Part shown: positions 55,226 to 63,905 of the stretch, in pieces
Numbering within the stretch: position 1 is the stretch's first letter
How the letters are laid out: each line of letters opens with the position of its first letter
Origin: Rickettsia typhi
GTDB lineage: Bacteria; Pseudomonadota; Alphaproteobacteria; Rickettsiales; Deianiraeaceae
NCBI GenBank assembly: GCA_945861725.1
Contig: CAMAVJ010000005.1
Location: 21,941-85,940 of the forward strand
Direction of reading: 5' to 3'
DNA length: 64,000 nt
Position numbers and translations under genes: made by a program
Notes under the pieces: model-generated
Told to the model about the DNA's origin: nothing
Databases searched by the model: none
The model's input: only the letters and a program-made list of their open reading frames with translations

Positions 55226-57640
55226 ATGTTCAAAACCCTCGCAAAAATATTTGGCTCAAGCAATCAACGCATTCTTTCAAAATATGAAAACCGTCTTCCT
55301 GAAATTGCACAATTTTACGAAGAATTTAAAAATTTCAAAGAAGAAGATTTTGAGCTTCAAACCAACACATTAAGAGAGCGAGTTAAACTTGGCGAGTCGA
55401 CGGTTGGCATTGCTAAAATTCTTGATGCCATCCTTCCGGAAGCCTTTGCATTAGTGCAGGCGGCATCGGAAAAAACTCTTGGAATGAAACATTTTGATGT
55501 ACAGCTCATTGGTGGAATGGTACTTCACGATGGAAAGGTTGCTGAAATGTCCACTGGTGAAGGAAAAACTATTACAGCGGCACTGCCTTCGTACTTAAAC
55601 GCGCTGACGGGAAATCCCGTCCACATTGTGACCGTGAATGATTACCTTGTAAAAAGGGATGGAATTGCAATGCAACCGTTGTTTGATATTCTTGGAATGA
55701 AATGTGATTGGATTACAAGTGAGATTGATCCAAATTCCAGAACGGAAAAATATAATTCGGATGTTATCTATATAACAAACAACGAAATTGGGTTTGATTA
55801 CCTCCGCGATAATATGCGTCGTTCAAAAGAAGAATGTACCATTACCAAACACGGACTAACATTTGCAATTGTTGACGAAATTGATTCTATCCTAATTGAT
55901 GAATCAAGAACTCCATTAATTATCTCTGGTCCCGTTGATCAATCGACTGATATATATATTCTTGCAAGAGATGTCGTTCGAACATTTTCCGAAGAAGATT
56001 TTGAGCTCGAAGAAAAGCATAAATCTGTTTATATCACCGATGCTGGTTATCAAAAAATTGATTCATTCCTTCAAAAGGTTGGCGTTTTAAAGGTTGGTGA
56101 ATCCCTCTATTCCGGACACGATTTCCATACTCAAACACGAAATAACCATATAATTCACGGCATTACACAAGCCTTAAAGGCAGTAAAAACTATGAAGGAT
56201 AATGTTGATTATATTCTTCGCAACGGAGAAGTTCTGATTGTTGATGAATTTACCGGCAGAATTATGGACGGCAGGCGTTATTCAGACGGTCTTCACCAAG
56301 CAATTGAAGCGAAGCATAGTGTTGAAATTCAACAGGAAACACAAACTCTGGCTTCAATTACATACCAAAACTATTTTAGAATGTACGACAAACTTTGCGG
56401 AATGACGGGCACCGCATCAACTGAAGCACATGAATTTTATGAAATTTACAACCTTTCCGTCGTTTCAATTCCAACACATAAAAAACTTCAAAGAGTAGAC
56501 GATGTTGACAAGGTGTATCGCACTGAGGACGAAAAATTTAAGGCAATTCTTGAAACTGTTAATGACGCACACACAAAAGGTCAGCCTGTTTTGATTGGAA
56601 CCGCATCCGTTGGCAAATCTGAAAAGCTTTCAACATTATTTACGAAAAACAATTTAGAACACAATGTTTTGAATGCTAAAAACCACGAACAGGAGGCACA
56701 GATTATTTCTGATGCAGGAAAGTTTGGTTCAATTACCATTGCAACTAATATGGCTGGGCGTGGAACTGATATCATTCTAGGAGGTTCCCTTGAAAAGAAA
56801 ATTATTAAAGCAACAAGGTATATACAAAGTCTTGAAGAAAAACAAGTGATGCTGGCAAAAGTTAAAAAAGAACATACAATTGAGGCAGATAAAGTGAAGG
56901 AAGTGGGGGGACTTTTCGTAATTGGATCGGAGCGACATGAATCTCGCCGAATTGACAACCAGCTTCGTGGAAGAAGTGGTCGACAAGGTGATGTTGGTAA
57001 AACACAATTCTTTCTTTCACTTGATGACGATCTTCTGCGAATATTTGGCGGAGACAAACTCAAATCAATTCTTCAAACATTTGGGTTCAAGGAAGGGGAG
57101 TCAATTGAACACCCGTGGCTTAACAGAGTTATATCAAGATCTCAAAGCAGAATTGAAGCTCATCATTTTGAAGTGAGAAAAAATTTGATAAAATACGATG
57201 ATATTATGAATACACAAAGGAAAATTGTGTACAAAAAACGTATGGATTTAATTGACTTAACACAATCAATTGATGACACAATTCAAGTAATATTTACAAG
57301 TTTTGTTCAAAAATCTTCAAGCGATTCAATTATCAATGAAGAGTTAACAAGTGCCTTGGAAAAGTATACAGGATCCACGCTTGAGCAACTTCAGGCAATG
57401 TATAAGGAAAAATTTTCTAGCGAAGAGGGGAAGTATAAGGTCAAATATCTTGCAACTGCCATCTTAGATGCAATGTGGAAAGAGCATCTTTACAACGTTG
57501 ACAACCTTCGGCAAAATATGCACTTGAAATCTTATGCACAGAAAGATCCTTTAAGTGAATACAAAATTGAAGTATTTGAAGCATTTGAACTTATGCTGCA
57601 AAATTATAATATTTACCTTATAAAGGAATTAATTGTATGA
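55226..57640 (+). CDS. secA: preprotein translocase ATPase SecA
   Basis: The 804-residue motor pushes proteins through SecYEG. Marks are MSTGEGKTITAALP (Walker A about 108-121), VDEIDSILIDESRTPLIISG (Walker B), EFTGRIMDGRRYSDGLHQAIEAKH, MTGTASTEAHEF, ATNMAGRGTDIILGG and GLFVIGSERHESRRIDNQLRGRSGRQGD. It ends soon after the helical scaffold (QNYNIYLIKELIV). The C-terminal linker and zinc-binding Cys motif that bind SecB are absent; usual length is about 870-900. Confidence 0.96.
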   Translation: MFKTLAKIFGSSNQRILSKYENRLPEIAQFYEEFKNFKEEDFELQTNTLRERVKLGESTVGIAKILDAILPEAFALVQAASEKTLGMKHFDVQLIGGMVLHDGKVAEMSTGEGKTITAALPSYLNALTGNPVHIVTVNDYLVKRDGIAMQPLFDILGMKCDWITSEIDPNSRTEKYNSDVIYITNNEIGFDYLRDNMRRSKEECTITKHGLTFAIVDEIDSILIDESRTPLIISGPVDQSTDIYILARDVVRTFSEEDFELEEKHKSVYITDAGYQKIDSFLQKVGVLKVGESLYSGHDFHTQTRNNHIIHGITQALKAVKTMKDNVDYILRNGEVLIVDEFTGRIMDGRRYSDGLHQAIEAKHSVEIQQETQTLASITYQNYFRMYDKLCGMTGTASTEAHEFYEIYNLSVVSIPTHKKLQRVDDVDKVYRTEDEKFKAILETVNDAHTKGQPVLIGTASVGKSEKLSTLFTKNNLEHNVLNAKNHEQEAQIISDAGKFGSITIATNMAGRGTDIILGGSLEKKIIKATRYIQSLEEKQVMLAKVKKEHTIEADKVKEVGGLFVIGSERHESRRIDNQLRGRSGRQGDVGKTQFFLSLDDDLLRIFGGDKLKSILQTFGFKEGESIEHPWLNRVISRSQSRIEAHHFEVRKNLIKYDDIMNTQRKIVYKKRMDLIDLTQSIDDTIQVIFTSFVQKSSSDSIINEELTSALEKYTGSTLEQLQAMYKEKFSSEEGKYKVKYLATAILDAMWKEHLYNVDNLRQNMHLKSYAQKDPLSEYKIEVFEAFELMLQNYNIYLIKELIV

Positions 57641-58041
57641 AAACAATCGTTTTACTTTTCCTTAAAGTTGTCACCGTATTAGTATTTGTGACATCATGCA
57701 CGGTGGAGTCAGTTAAGAATAAACACTATGCTAGAAAATATGGCACATTAATTGCCAGCGATATCGCACTTGCTTATGTGTGTAAAACGGCATTAGTGCT
57801 TGGTACACCAATTTGTATTGGTGCCGATCTTCTTGCTGACATTGTCATTGTGACTTATCACAACAAGCAGTATAATAAAGCGAAGAAAAAACTTCAGGAA
57901 CAATCAAGGGAGGTAGCAATAGAAAAAGCAAGGGCAAACGGCGAAGTTCATGTTGAACAATTAGAAGAAAAGGAGCCAGCTTGGAAAGAATTCCTGATTG
58001 ATTTTGGAATGTTTCTATCTGTGTATATTTTGCTTCCTTAA
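57637..58041 (+). CDS. small lipoprotein, unknown
   Basis: The 134-residue product has a lipoprotein signal (VLVFVTSC, Cys about residue 21), a hydrophobic middle (LIASDIALAYVCKTALVLGTPICIGADLLADIVIV) that may insert in a membrane, and a charged helix (KKKLQEQSREVAIEKARA). The ATG overlaps the secA stop (ATGA), so it is translated with SecA; the link may be only transcriptional. Family not recognised. Confidence 0.6.
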   Translation: MKTIVLLFLKVVTVLVFVTSCTVESVKNKHYARKYGTLIASDIALAYVCKTALVLGTPICIGADLLADIVIVTYHNKQYNKAKKKLQEQSREVAIEKARANGEVHVEQLEEKEPAWKEFLIDFGMFLSVYILLP

Positions 58042-58054
58042 GAATTGACGCAAC

Positions 58055-59074
58055 TTATATTGTGTGACCCATCTTATCCTTTTTCACTTGTAGATATTCA
58101 GCATTGTATTGATTTGGGTTGAAATAGGTTGGAACTGTTTCTATAACCGAAATTCCAAATTGTTCAATATCGTGTGCTTTTTTTGGATTATTCGTTATTA
58201 ACCTGATTGATTTTTTATTGAAAAATTCAAGCATTTTTACTGCTGGAAGGAATGATCGTTCATCATCTTCAAAACCAAGAGCAAGGTTGCTTTCAACCGT
58301 ATCAAGTCCGCTTTCTTGTTGCAAGCTATATGCTTTAATTTTATTTGCAAGACCAATCCCCCTTCCTTCTTGCATAATATAAAGTAAAATTCCACTTGAT
58401 TCATTCATTAGTGCAATTGTTTCTTGGAGCTGATCTCGGCAGTCGCATCGAAGTGAGGCAAGGAGATCTCCCGTATAGCACGAAGAGTGAATTCTTACTA
58501 GGGGATTAGTTTCCTTTAATGGGTTGTTTACTAAAATTGCATAGTGTTCGTGTCCTCCAAATTTTGAACAAAAAGCGTAAATTTCTGCGTTTGGTGCCTT
58601 TGCAAGTTGAATTTTTGCTTCAGCAATGAAAGAAATTTCGTACTGAAATGTTTTTATATCAAAATCAACATTATCAATTTCAATTGTTTCAAACGGAATG
58701 TTATTCAAGCCATCCATTGTTTCAATTTCAATTAAAATTGGTTGGAGTTCTGCTGTTTTTGCAAGTTGGAGTGCAAAAATTTCAACATCATTTGCCACTC
58801 TATCGAATGAAAACCAGCGGTCATTATTGGATAAATTTTGTTTTAAAATAACACTTTCCGTCGCAATTCCCGAAGCGTCACCGACAAAGTGATGGTTAAA
58901 ATATTCTTTTGTCGTAACGATATTACAATCTTTTATTTTTGATAAAATTTCGGGATGAATTGTATTTTTACAAAAAAAGAAAGTTTTTCTTGCATTTTTT
59001 ACTAAACACACACAAAACCCGTTGCGAATGTCCGAGATGACACGAGAGATAATATAACGCTTATTGTTCAACAT
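58055..59074 (-). CDS. ribA: GTP cyclohydrolase II (riboflavin synthesis), alphaproteobacterial type
   Basis: The 339-residue protein has the RibA catalytic domain in its second half: RIHSSCYTGDLLASLRCDCRDQL with zinc Cys ligands, MQEGRGIGLANKIKAY, DTVESNLALGF and RLITNNPKK. The first 130 residues do not match RibB but an alphaproteobacterial N-terminal region (SRVISDIRNGFCVCLV). It opens the ring of GTP in flavin synthesis. Its ATG directly abuts the yidC ATG on the other strand (CATATG at 59072-59077). Confidence 0.93.
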   Translation of the reverse strand: MLNNKRYIISRVISDIRNGFCVCLVKNARKTFFFCKNTIHPEILSKIKDCNIVTTKEYFNHHFVGDASGIATESVILKQNLSNNDRWFSFDRVANDVEIFALQLAKTAELQPILIEIETMDGLNNIPFETIEIDNVDFDIKTFQYEISFIAEAKIQLAKAPNAEIYAFCSKFGGHEHYAILVNNPLKETNPLVRIHSSCYTGDLLASLRCDCRDQLQETIALMNESSGILLYIMQEGRGIGLANKIKAYSLQQESGLDTVESNLALGFEDDERSFLPAVKMLEFFNKKSIRLITNNPKKAHDIEQFGISVIETVPTYFNPNQYNAEYLQVKKDKMGHTI

Positions 59075-60736
59075 ATGCAGAATAAAAATTTAGTACTAGC
59101 AACAATTCTTTCAGTTTTAGTGATTGTTATATGGGGGTATTTATTCCCACAAAAAACAAAATCAAGTGAAAGTTTAGAAAAACAGTCTGACATTTCAAAA
59201 CCACTTGTAGGATTGGAAAAACCACAATCTGTGGAAGTGAATAATAAAATCGTTGAGAACAAAAGTGTGAAGATTGAAAATACAAAACTTACCGTTGTTA
59301 TCAATACTCATGGTTTAAAAGTTAACGGTTTTGTTATTAAGGATTCCATTGGTACAACAAAAGATTCCCCACTACTTTCATCAGAAATTTTCACTCAGAG
59401 TGGTTTTATTTCACAAACGCATGATGTTCCAAACCAAAATACCGTGTGGTCTTTGGAAAGCTCCACACCAAATTCTGCAATTTTCAAAACGGAAAAAAAC
59501 GGAGTAGAATTTTTTCAAAGTTTTAAACTTGAAGATGGTTATATTCTTAAAATTGAAACAAGAGTTGTGAATCAAAATTCATTTCCCGTTTCACTTGAGC
59601 AGTTTTCTCGGATTAATCAAGCACTTCAAGTGATGCCCGCAAGAAATGCTATTTCTCATGAAGGACCAATTGCCTTTATAAACAACAGTTTACAGGAAAA
59701 ATCCTATCACAAAACTGTCAAAACTGATGCCAACCTCGTATTGACGGATTCGGAAAAGTTTTGGTTCGGATTTTCTGATAAATATACCCTTGTGACATTT
59801 GTTGTTGATAGTAAAGAAAAGGACAAAAACTCACCGCAGAAAATAAATTTTGTTCATGTTGCAAAAACTGGAAAAGATTCACATGTCTTTCAAGTTGACA
59901 CTATTTCACCAACTATTGTTGTTGAAAAAAATGCAACATATTCAACTGAAGAATTACTGTTTGTTGGCGGAAAAAGCCTTAAAGTTCTTGAAGGCTATGG
60001 AAGTCAGTATGATATTCCATCGTTTGATAAAGCAATAGATTTTGGATTTTTGTACTTCATTACAAAGCCAATTTTCTCACTTTTAAACTTTGTGTATAAA
60101 TATGTTGGATCATTTGCGATTGCGATTGTAATTTTAACGGTACTAATTAAGTTAATTTTATTACCACTGACCGTAAAATCCAGCCTCAGTATGGCAAAAA
60201 TGAAAAAACTTCACCCTGAAATTAAAAAATTGCAGGAGAAGTATAAAGATAGCAAACAAATGCTTGGTATGGCAACAATTAAACTCTACAAAGAAAAGCA
60301 ATTAAACCCACTTGCTGGTTGCTTTCCAATGTTGATTCAATTACCGATATTCTTTGCTTTATACAAAGTGCTTTACGTTTCTACGGAGATGAAAAATGCC
60401 CATCTTTTTTTCTGGATAAAAGATCTTTCTAGTCCAGATCCAACTTCAATTTTGAATATTTTTGGACTTCTTCCATTTCATGTTCCACCGTTTTTAGGTG
60501 TCCTTCCGATATTGTTTGGAATTTCAATGTTTATATACCAAAAAACATCGCCACAGCCAGCAGATGAAATGCAAGCCAAAATGATGAAATTTCTTCCAAT
60601 AATTATGACAGTATTTCTTTCAGGTTTTGCCGCAGGTTTGCTTTTTTATTGGATAGTAAGCAATGTAATTTCAATTATTCAGCAAATTTCTATTGAGAAG
60701 TTTATTTTACCAAAATACGAGAAAAATCACAAATAA
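59075..60736 (+). CDS. yidC: membrane protein insertase YidC
   Basis: The 553-residue protein has an N-terminal helix (NLVLATILSVLVIVIWGYLF), a large periplasmic beta-domain (about residues 50-320) and five C-terminal helices with the amphipathic coiled-coil part KMKKLHPEIKKLQEKYKDSKQMLGMATIKLYKEK, NPLAGCFPMLIQLPIFFALY and the final WIVSNVISIIQQ. It inserts inner-membrane proteins, alone or with Sec. No rnpA/rpmH upstream. The start codon abuts that of ribA, so no intergenic DNA exists. Confidence 0.96.
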   Translation: MQNKNLVLATILSVLVIVIWGYLFPQKTKSSESLEKQSDISKPLVGLEKPQSVEVNNKIVENKSVKIENTKLTVVINTHGLKVNGFVIKDSIGTTKDSPLLSSEIFTQSGFISQTHDVPNQNTVWSLESSTPNSAIFKTEKNGVEFFQSFKLEDGYILKIETRVVNQNSFPVSLEQFSRINQALQVMPARNAISHEGPIAFINNSLQEKSYHKTVKTDANLVLTDSEKFWFGFSDKYTLVTFVVDSKEKDKNSPQKINFVHVAKTGKDSHVFQVDTISPTIVVEKNATYSTEELLFVGGKSLKVLEGYGSQYDIPSFDKAIDFGFLYFITKPIFSLLNFVYKYVGSFAIAIVILTVLIKLILLPLTVKSSLSMAKMKKLHPEIKKLQEKYKDSKQMLGMATIKLYKEKQLNPLAGCFPMLIQLPIFFALYKVLYVSTEMKNAHLFFWIKDLSSPDPTSILNIFGLLPFHVPPFLGVLPILFGISMFIYQKTSPQPADEMQAKMMKFLPIIMTVFLSGFAAGLLFYWIVSNVISIIQQISIEKFILPKYEKNHK

Positions 60737-60740
60737 AACC

Positions 60741-61703
60741 ATGGATATTTCACATGTTTATAAGGAAGTCGAAAAAGAGATTGATCTTTTAAACGCCAAA
60801 CTTGCAAATGAGGCGAACTGTCAGTATGAGCTTGTACAAGATATTGTACAGCATATTATTCACAAAGGCAAAAGAATTCGCCCAGTTTTATTGATTTTAC
60901 TTGCAAAGGCGTTTGAAATAAACAATTTTGATGCAATTATCAATTCGTCGTTTGCAATTGAATTAATTCATACGGCAAGTTTACTGCACGACGATGTTGT
61001 TGATGTAACGAAAAAACGCCGAGGAAAAAAAACCGCAAATACGATTTGGGGGAATAAAGAAACTATTCTTGTCGGTGACCATCTTTTTAGCCAATCATTT
61101 CTTGCAATCGCTGATTTAAAAAATCACGACGCGACGCGTATAATCGCCCAAGCTTCTTCAAGGTTAACCATTGGTGAGATTTCCCAACTTGCAAATGAAA
61201 GGAATATAAACCTTACAAAGGAACAATACTTAGATGTTATTTACCACAAAACTGCTTCACTTTTTGAAGCTTCGGCTCACCTTGGAGCAATGTTTTCAGT
61301 GAATGGAAACGCTACACTTTGCGGGAAATTTGGAAAAAATATTGGTTTTGCTTTTCAAATTATGGACGATCTTTTGGATTACCAAGGTTCAAAGTATTTG
61401 AATAAAGATTCTGGAACTGATTTTAAAGAAAGGAAGATAACTTTGCCAATTTTACTTCTTTTAGAAAAAGAGTTTGAACAAAAACATTTGCTTACACAAT
61501 ATTTTCTTGGCAATAATGACGATTTTTCCTTTAAAAGTACGGTGTTACTAATGAAAAAAAACGATATTTTTGAAGAGTGTAAGCGTGTGATGAATGTGTA
61601 TGTGGAATTGGCTCGAGCATTTGTCCTTAATGAGGTTTCCAAGGGTGATATCCAAAAATTATTGTTAGATATGCTAGCATTTTTTACATCACGAAGTGTT
61701 TGA
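60741..61703 (+). CDS. polyprenyl diphosphate synthase (IspB-like)
   Basis: The 320-residue all-helical enzyme has the first Asp-rich motif in ASLLHDDVVDVTKKRRG, the second in FQIMDDLLDYQGS, and GKRIRPVLLILLAKAF. It elongates isoprenoid diphosphates, most likely for the ubiquinone side chain (octaprenyl-type). ATG 60741 is chosen; a longer frame from 60693 overlaps yidC. It follows yidC by four bases. With ispF and ubiB it supports an intact quinone route. Confidence 0.9.
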   Translation: MDISHVYKEVEKEIDLLNAKLANEANCQYELVQDIVQHIIHKGKRIRPVLLILLAKAFEINNFDAIINSSFAIELIHTASLLHDDVVDVTKKRRGKKTANTIWGNKETILVGDHLFSQSFLAIADLKNHDATRIIAQASSRLTIGEISQLANERNINLTKEQYLDVIYHKTASLFEASAHLGAMFSVNGNATLCGKFGKNIGFAFQIMDDLLDYQGSKYLNKDSGTDFKERKITLPILLLLEKEFEQKHLLTQYFLGNNDDFSFKSTVLLMKKNDIFEECKRVMNVYVELARAFVLNEVSKGDIQKLLLDMLAFFTSRSV

Positions 61704-61787
61704 CTGATTGGCATCAATAGGTTATTATAAATCGGTTGACAAATGGAAATTTTTTATTATTATCTCTAATATTTTTTTTAAAGCATT

Positions 61788-62042
61788 GTGTCCGAATTTA
61801 AAATGTTAACATTTCCCTGTGCCTTTCAAGGTGGTGGTGCACAAGATATCAATTTTTATGTTGGTTTTCCAGCCGCAGATTCACACCCACTTGCATTTCA
61901 GGCAAAATGGCTTGGAGACAAAGGCGGGCAAATTCCAGCACCAGTTCACGCTGCTATTGGGAAAATTAAGGATATAGCAAAAAAGCACAATATAACATTC
62001 GTGACACTATGCGAATATGTTCTTGCAAATATGAATGGATAA
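61788..62042 (+). CDS. DUF2610-like small protein
   Basis: The 84-residue product (GTG 61788; an ATG at 61803 is more likely by pattern) reads LTFPCAFQGGGAQDINFYVG and then FPAADSHPLAFQAKWLGDKGG, closely following the DUF2610 pattern, with PCxFGG-like opening and HPLxFQAxWL. As I recall, DUF2610 occurs mainly in Rickettsiales. Function unknown; cytoplasmic. A TTGACA lies about 50 bases upstream, with no good -10. The stop overlaps the possible coaX start. Confidence 0.7.
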   Translation: MSEFKMLTFPCAFQGGGAQDINFYVGFPAADSHPLAFQAKWLGDKGGQIPAPVHAAIGKIKDIAKKHNITFVTLCEYVLANMNG

Positions 62043-62046
62043 TGGG

Positions 62047-62775
62047 ATGGAACAAATAACTGCAATATTTTTAGATATCGGAAATACGAATGTAAATTTT
62101 TCTTTTAATGATAAGATTGGTGAAGTTTTTTCAATTTCAACAAAAAGCCTATCTGTTAGGAGTTCCGCATTCAATTTCCTCAAAAAATACTTGCCAACCA
62201 AGGTGGTTATTTCCTCGGTTGTACCGATTGTAAGCGATTTATTGGCAGAATGTTGTTATGAAGTCGGTATTGATTGTAAAATATTATCATTTGAAGATAT
62301 CAATCTGCAAACAACGCTGGAAAATAATAATGAATTAGGTATTGATAGAGCCATTAACGCGTTTTATAGTATGAAAAAATTTGGTGATAGCATTATTATT
62401 GATTTTGGAACAGCTCTAACATTTGATATAATTTTAAATCGCGTGTATCAAGGTGGAATGATATTTCCTGGAATGAACACAGCGATGCATAATCTTCATA
62501 TTAAAACTGCAAAACTGCCTCATATTAAAATAAAGGAATTTCAATCTGGTATTGGAAAAAATACTACGCAAGCAATTTCCTTTGGAATGGCAATTGGTTA
62601 TGAAGGTGTTTTAAAAAATACTATTTTTTTCATCGAAAGATATTATCAAAGTACTTTTAAAATTATCTTTACTGGTGGTTCAGGAAAAATGTTTTACAAT
62701 CTAATTGATGGGGCAATTTTTGAGGAAAATTTAATTTTAGAATATTTAGTGAAGGAGTATGGAGATTTACAATGA
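62047..62775 (+). CDS. coaX: type III pantothenate kinase
   Basis: The 242-residue enzyme phosphorylates pantothenate, first step of coenzyme A synthesis. Marks are IFLDIGNTNVNF (phosphate loop), ELGIDRAINAFY (normally xGxDRxxNxxA), IIIDFGTALTFDII (normally DxGTAxTxD), YQGGMIFPGM and FTGGSGKM. ATG 62047 gives the family N-terminus; an ATG four codons earlier overlaps the DUF2610 gene. The 3' end overlaps alkD by 17 bases. Confidence 0.93.
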   Translation: MEQITAIFLDIGNTNVNFSFNDKIGEVFSISTKSLSVRSSAFNFLKKYLPTKVVISSVVPIVSDLLAECCYEVGIDCKILSFEDINLQTTLENNNELGIDRAINAFYSMKKFGDSIIIDFGTALTFDIILNRVYQGGMIFPGMNTAMHNLHIKTAKLPHIKIKEFQSGIGKNTTQAISFGMAIGYEGVLKNTIFFIERYYQSTFKIIFTGGSGKMFYNLIDGAIFEENLILEYLVKEYGDLQ

Positions 62776-63472
62776 AATTATTGCAAAGTTACATCAACTT
62801 GCAAGTTTTGAAAGGGCGAAGACTTCCAAAAAGTTTTTTAAAATCGGTATTACTGAATATGGGTTTGATGATATTTTTATTGGAGTCTCAGTGCCAATGA
62901 TTCGCGTAATTGCTAAAGAATATATTGGTATTAATTATGAAAATATAAAGAAAATTCTTTCTTCTAAAATTCACGAAGAAAGGCAACTTGCCTTAATGAT
63001 TCTTGTTGAAAAATTTATGAAATTCAAAGAAGAGCGTTGGCAAATTACTGAATTTTATCTGCATAATGATAATATAAAGTATGTGAATAGTTGGGATTTG
63101 GTTGATTTAACTGCATATAAAATTGTTGGAGAATTTCTGATGGAAAACCCCGCAAAAATTACAATCCTTCATGATCTTGCAAATTCAGATAATTTTTGGG
63201 CAAGACGCATTGCAATTGTTTCAACGCTTGCATTTATTAAGCAAAATAAATTTGATGAAACAATATTAATTGTAGAAAGGTTTTTGAGCAATCCATTGCA
63301 TGATTTACTGCAAAAGGCATCGGGTTGGATGTTACGCGAAGTTGGTAAAAAAAATAGGCAAACTCTTATGAAATTTCTGGAATTGCATCACAAAAAAATG
63401 CCAAGAGTTATGCTTAGATACGCAACTGAAAAATTTACAAAAGAAGAAAGGTTGTTAATAGTTCATGTTTAA
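62759..63472 (+). CDS. AlkD-like DNA alkylation repair protein
   Basis: The 237-residue all-helical HEAT-like protein has ERAKTSKKFFKIG (normally xxSKxFFKTG), GVSVPMIRVIAKEY, ERQLALMILVEKF, VNSWDLVDLTAYKIVG, FWARRIAIVSTLAFI and LLQKASGWMLREVGKKN with the DNA-facing Trp/Asp/Arg set. It removes alkylated purines without base flipping. It overlaps coaX upstream and tadA downstream (8 bases), implying one message. Confidence 0.88.
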   Translation: MEIYNEIIAKLHQLASFERAKTSKKFFKIGITEYGFDDIFIGVSVPMIRVIAKEYIGINYENIKKILSSKIHEERQLALMILVEKFMKFKEERWQITEFYLHNDNIKYVNSWDLVDLTAYKIVGEFLMENPAKITILHDLANSDNFWARRIAIVSTLAFIKQNKFDETILIVERFLSNPLHDLLQKASGWMLREVGKKNRQTLMKFLELHHKKMPRVMLRYATEKFTKEERLLIVHV

Positions 63473-63905
63473 GAACTATTCAAAGGTTTTACTTAAAATG
63501 GTGGAAAAGGCTGTGGCAAAAGGTGAAGTGCCAGTTGCTTGTATTGCAGTTTTGAATGGAAAAATTATTGCAAGAGCATATAATTTGGTCGAAAGAAGGA
63601 TGGACAAGATGGCTCATGCGGAGATGCTCGTGCTGGAAAAATTAAGAAAAAAATTCAAAACAACGCATTTTTTTGGTATGGAGTTATCGCTATATGTCAC
63701 TCTTGAGCCGTGTTGTATGTGCGCTACAGCGATTTCAATGTGTGGTGTGAAAAATGTGTTTTATATGGCGGAAGAGCAAAAATTTGGAGGCATTGAACGA
63801 ATTTATACGGGTAAATCTGCGTATTTTAAACCGAATTTTTTCTTTGTTGAAAGTAAAGAGTGTCAACTATTAATATCTTCATTTTTTGTGGGGGTGAGGG
63901 AATGA
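63465..63905 (+). CDS. tadA: tRNA-specific adenosine deaminase (TadA-like)
   Basis: The 146-residue zinc deaminase turns A34 into inosine in tRNA-Arg(ACG). Marks are GEVPVACIAVLNG, AHAEMLVLEKL with His51 and catalytic Glu53, and TLEPCCMCATAISMCGVKNVFYM with Cys83 and Cys86. The last ten codons, ISSFFVGVRE, and the stop lie inside the 129-bp repeat. In copy 1 the same bases, read on the other strand, encode the folP start. So the gene's original 3' end was replaced by the duplication. Confidence 0.9.
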   Translation: MFKNYSKVLLKMVEKAVAKGEVPVACIAVLNGKIIARAYNLVERRMDKMAHAEMLVLEKLRKKFKTTHFFGMELSLYVTLEPCCMCATAISMCGVKNVFYMAEEQKFGGIERIYTGKSAYFKPNFFFVESKECQLLISSFFVGVRE

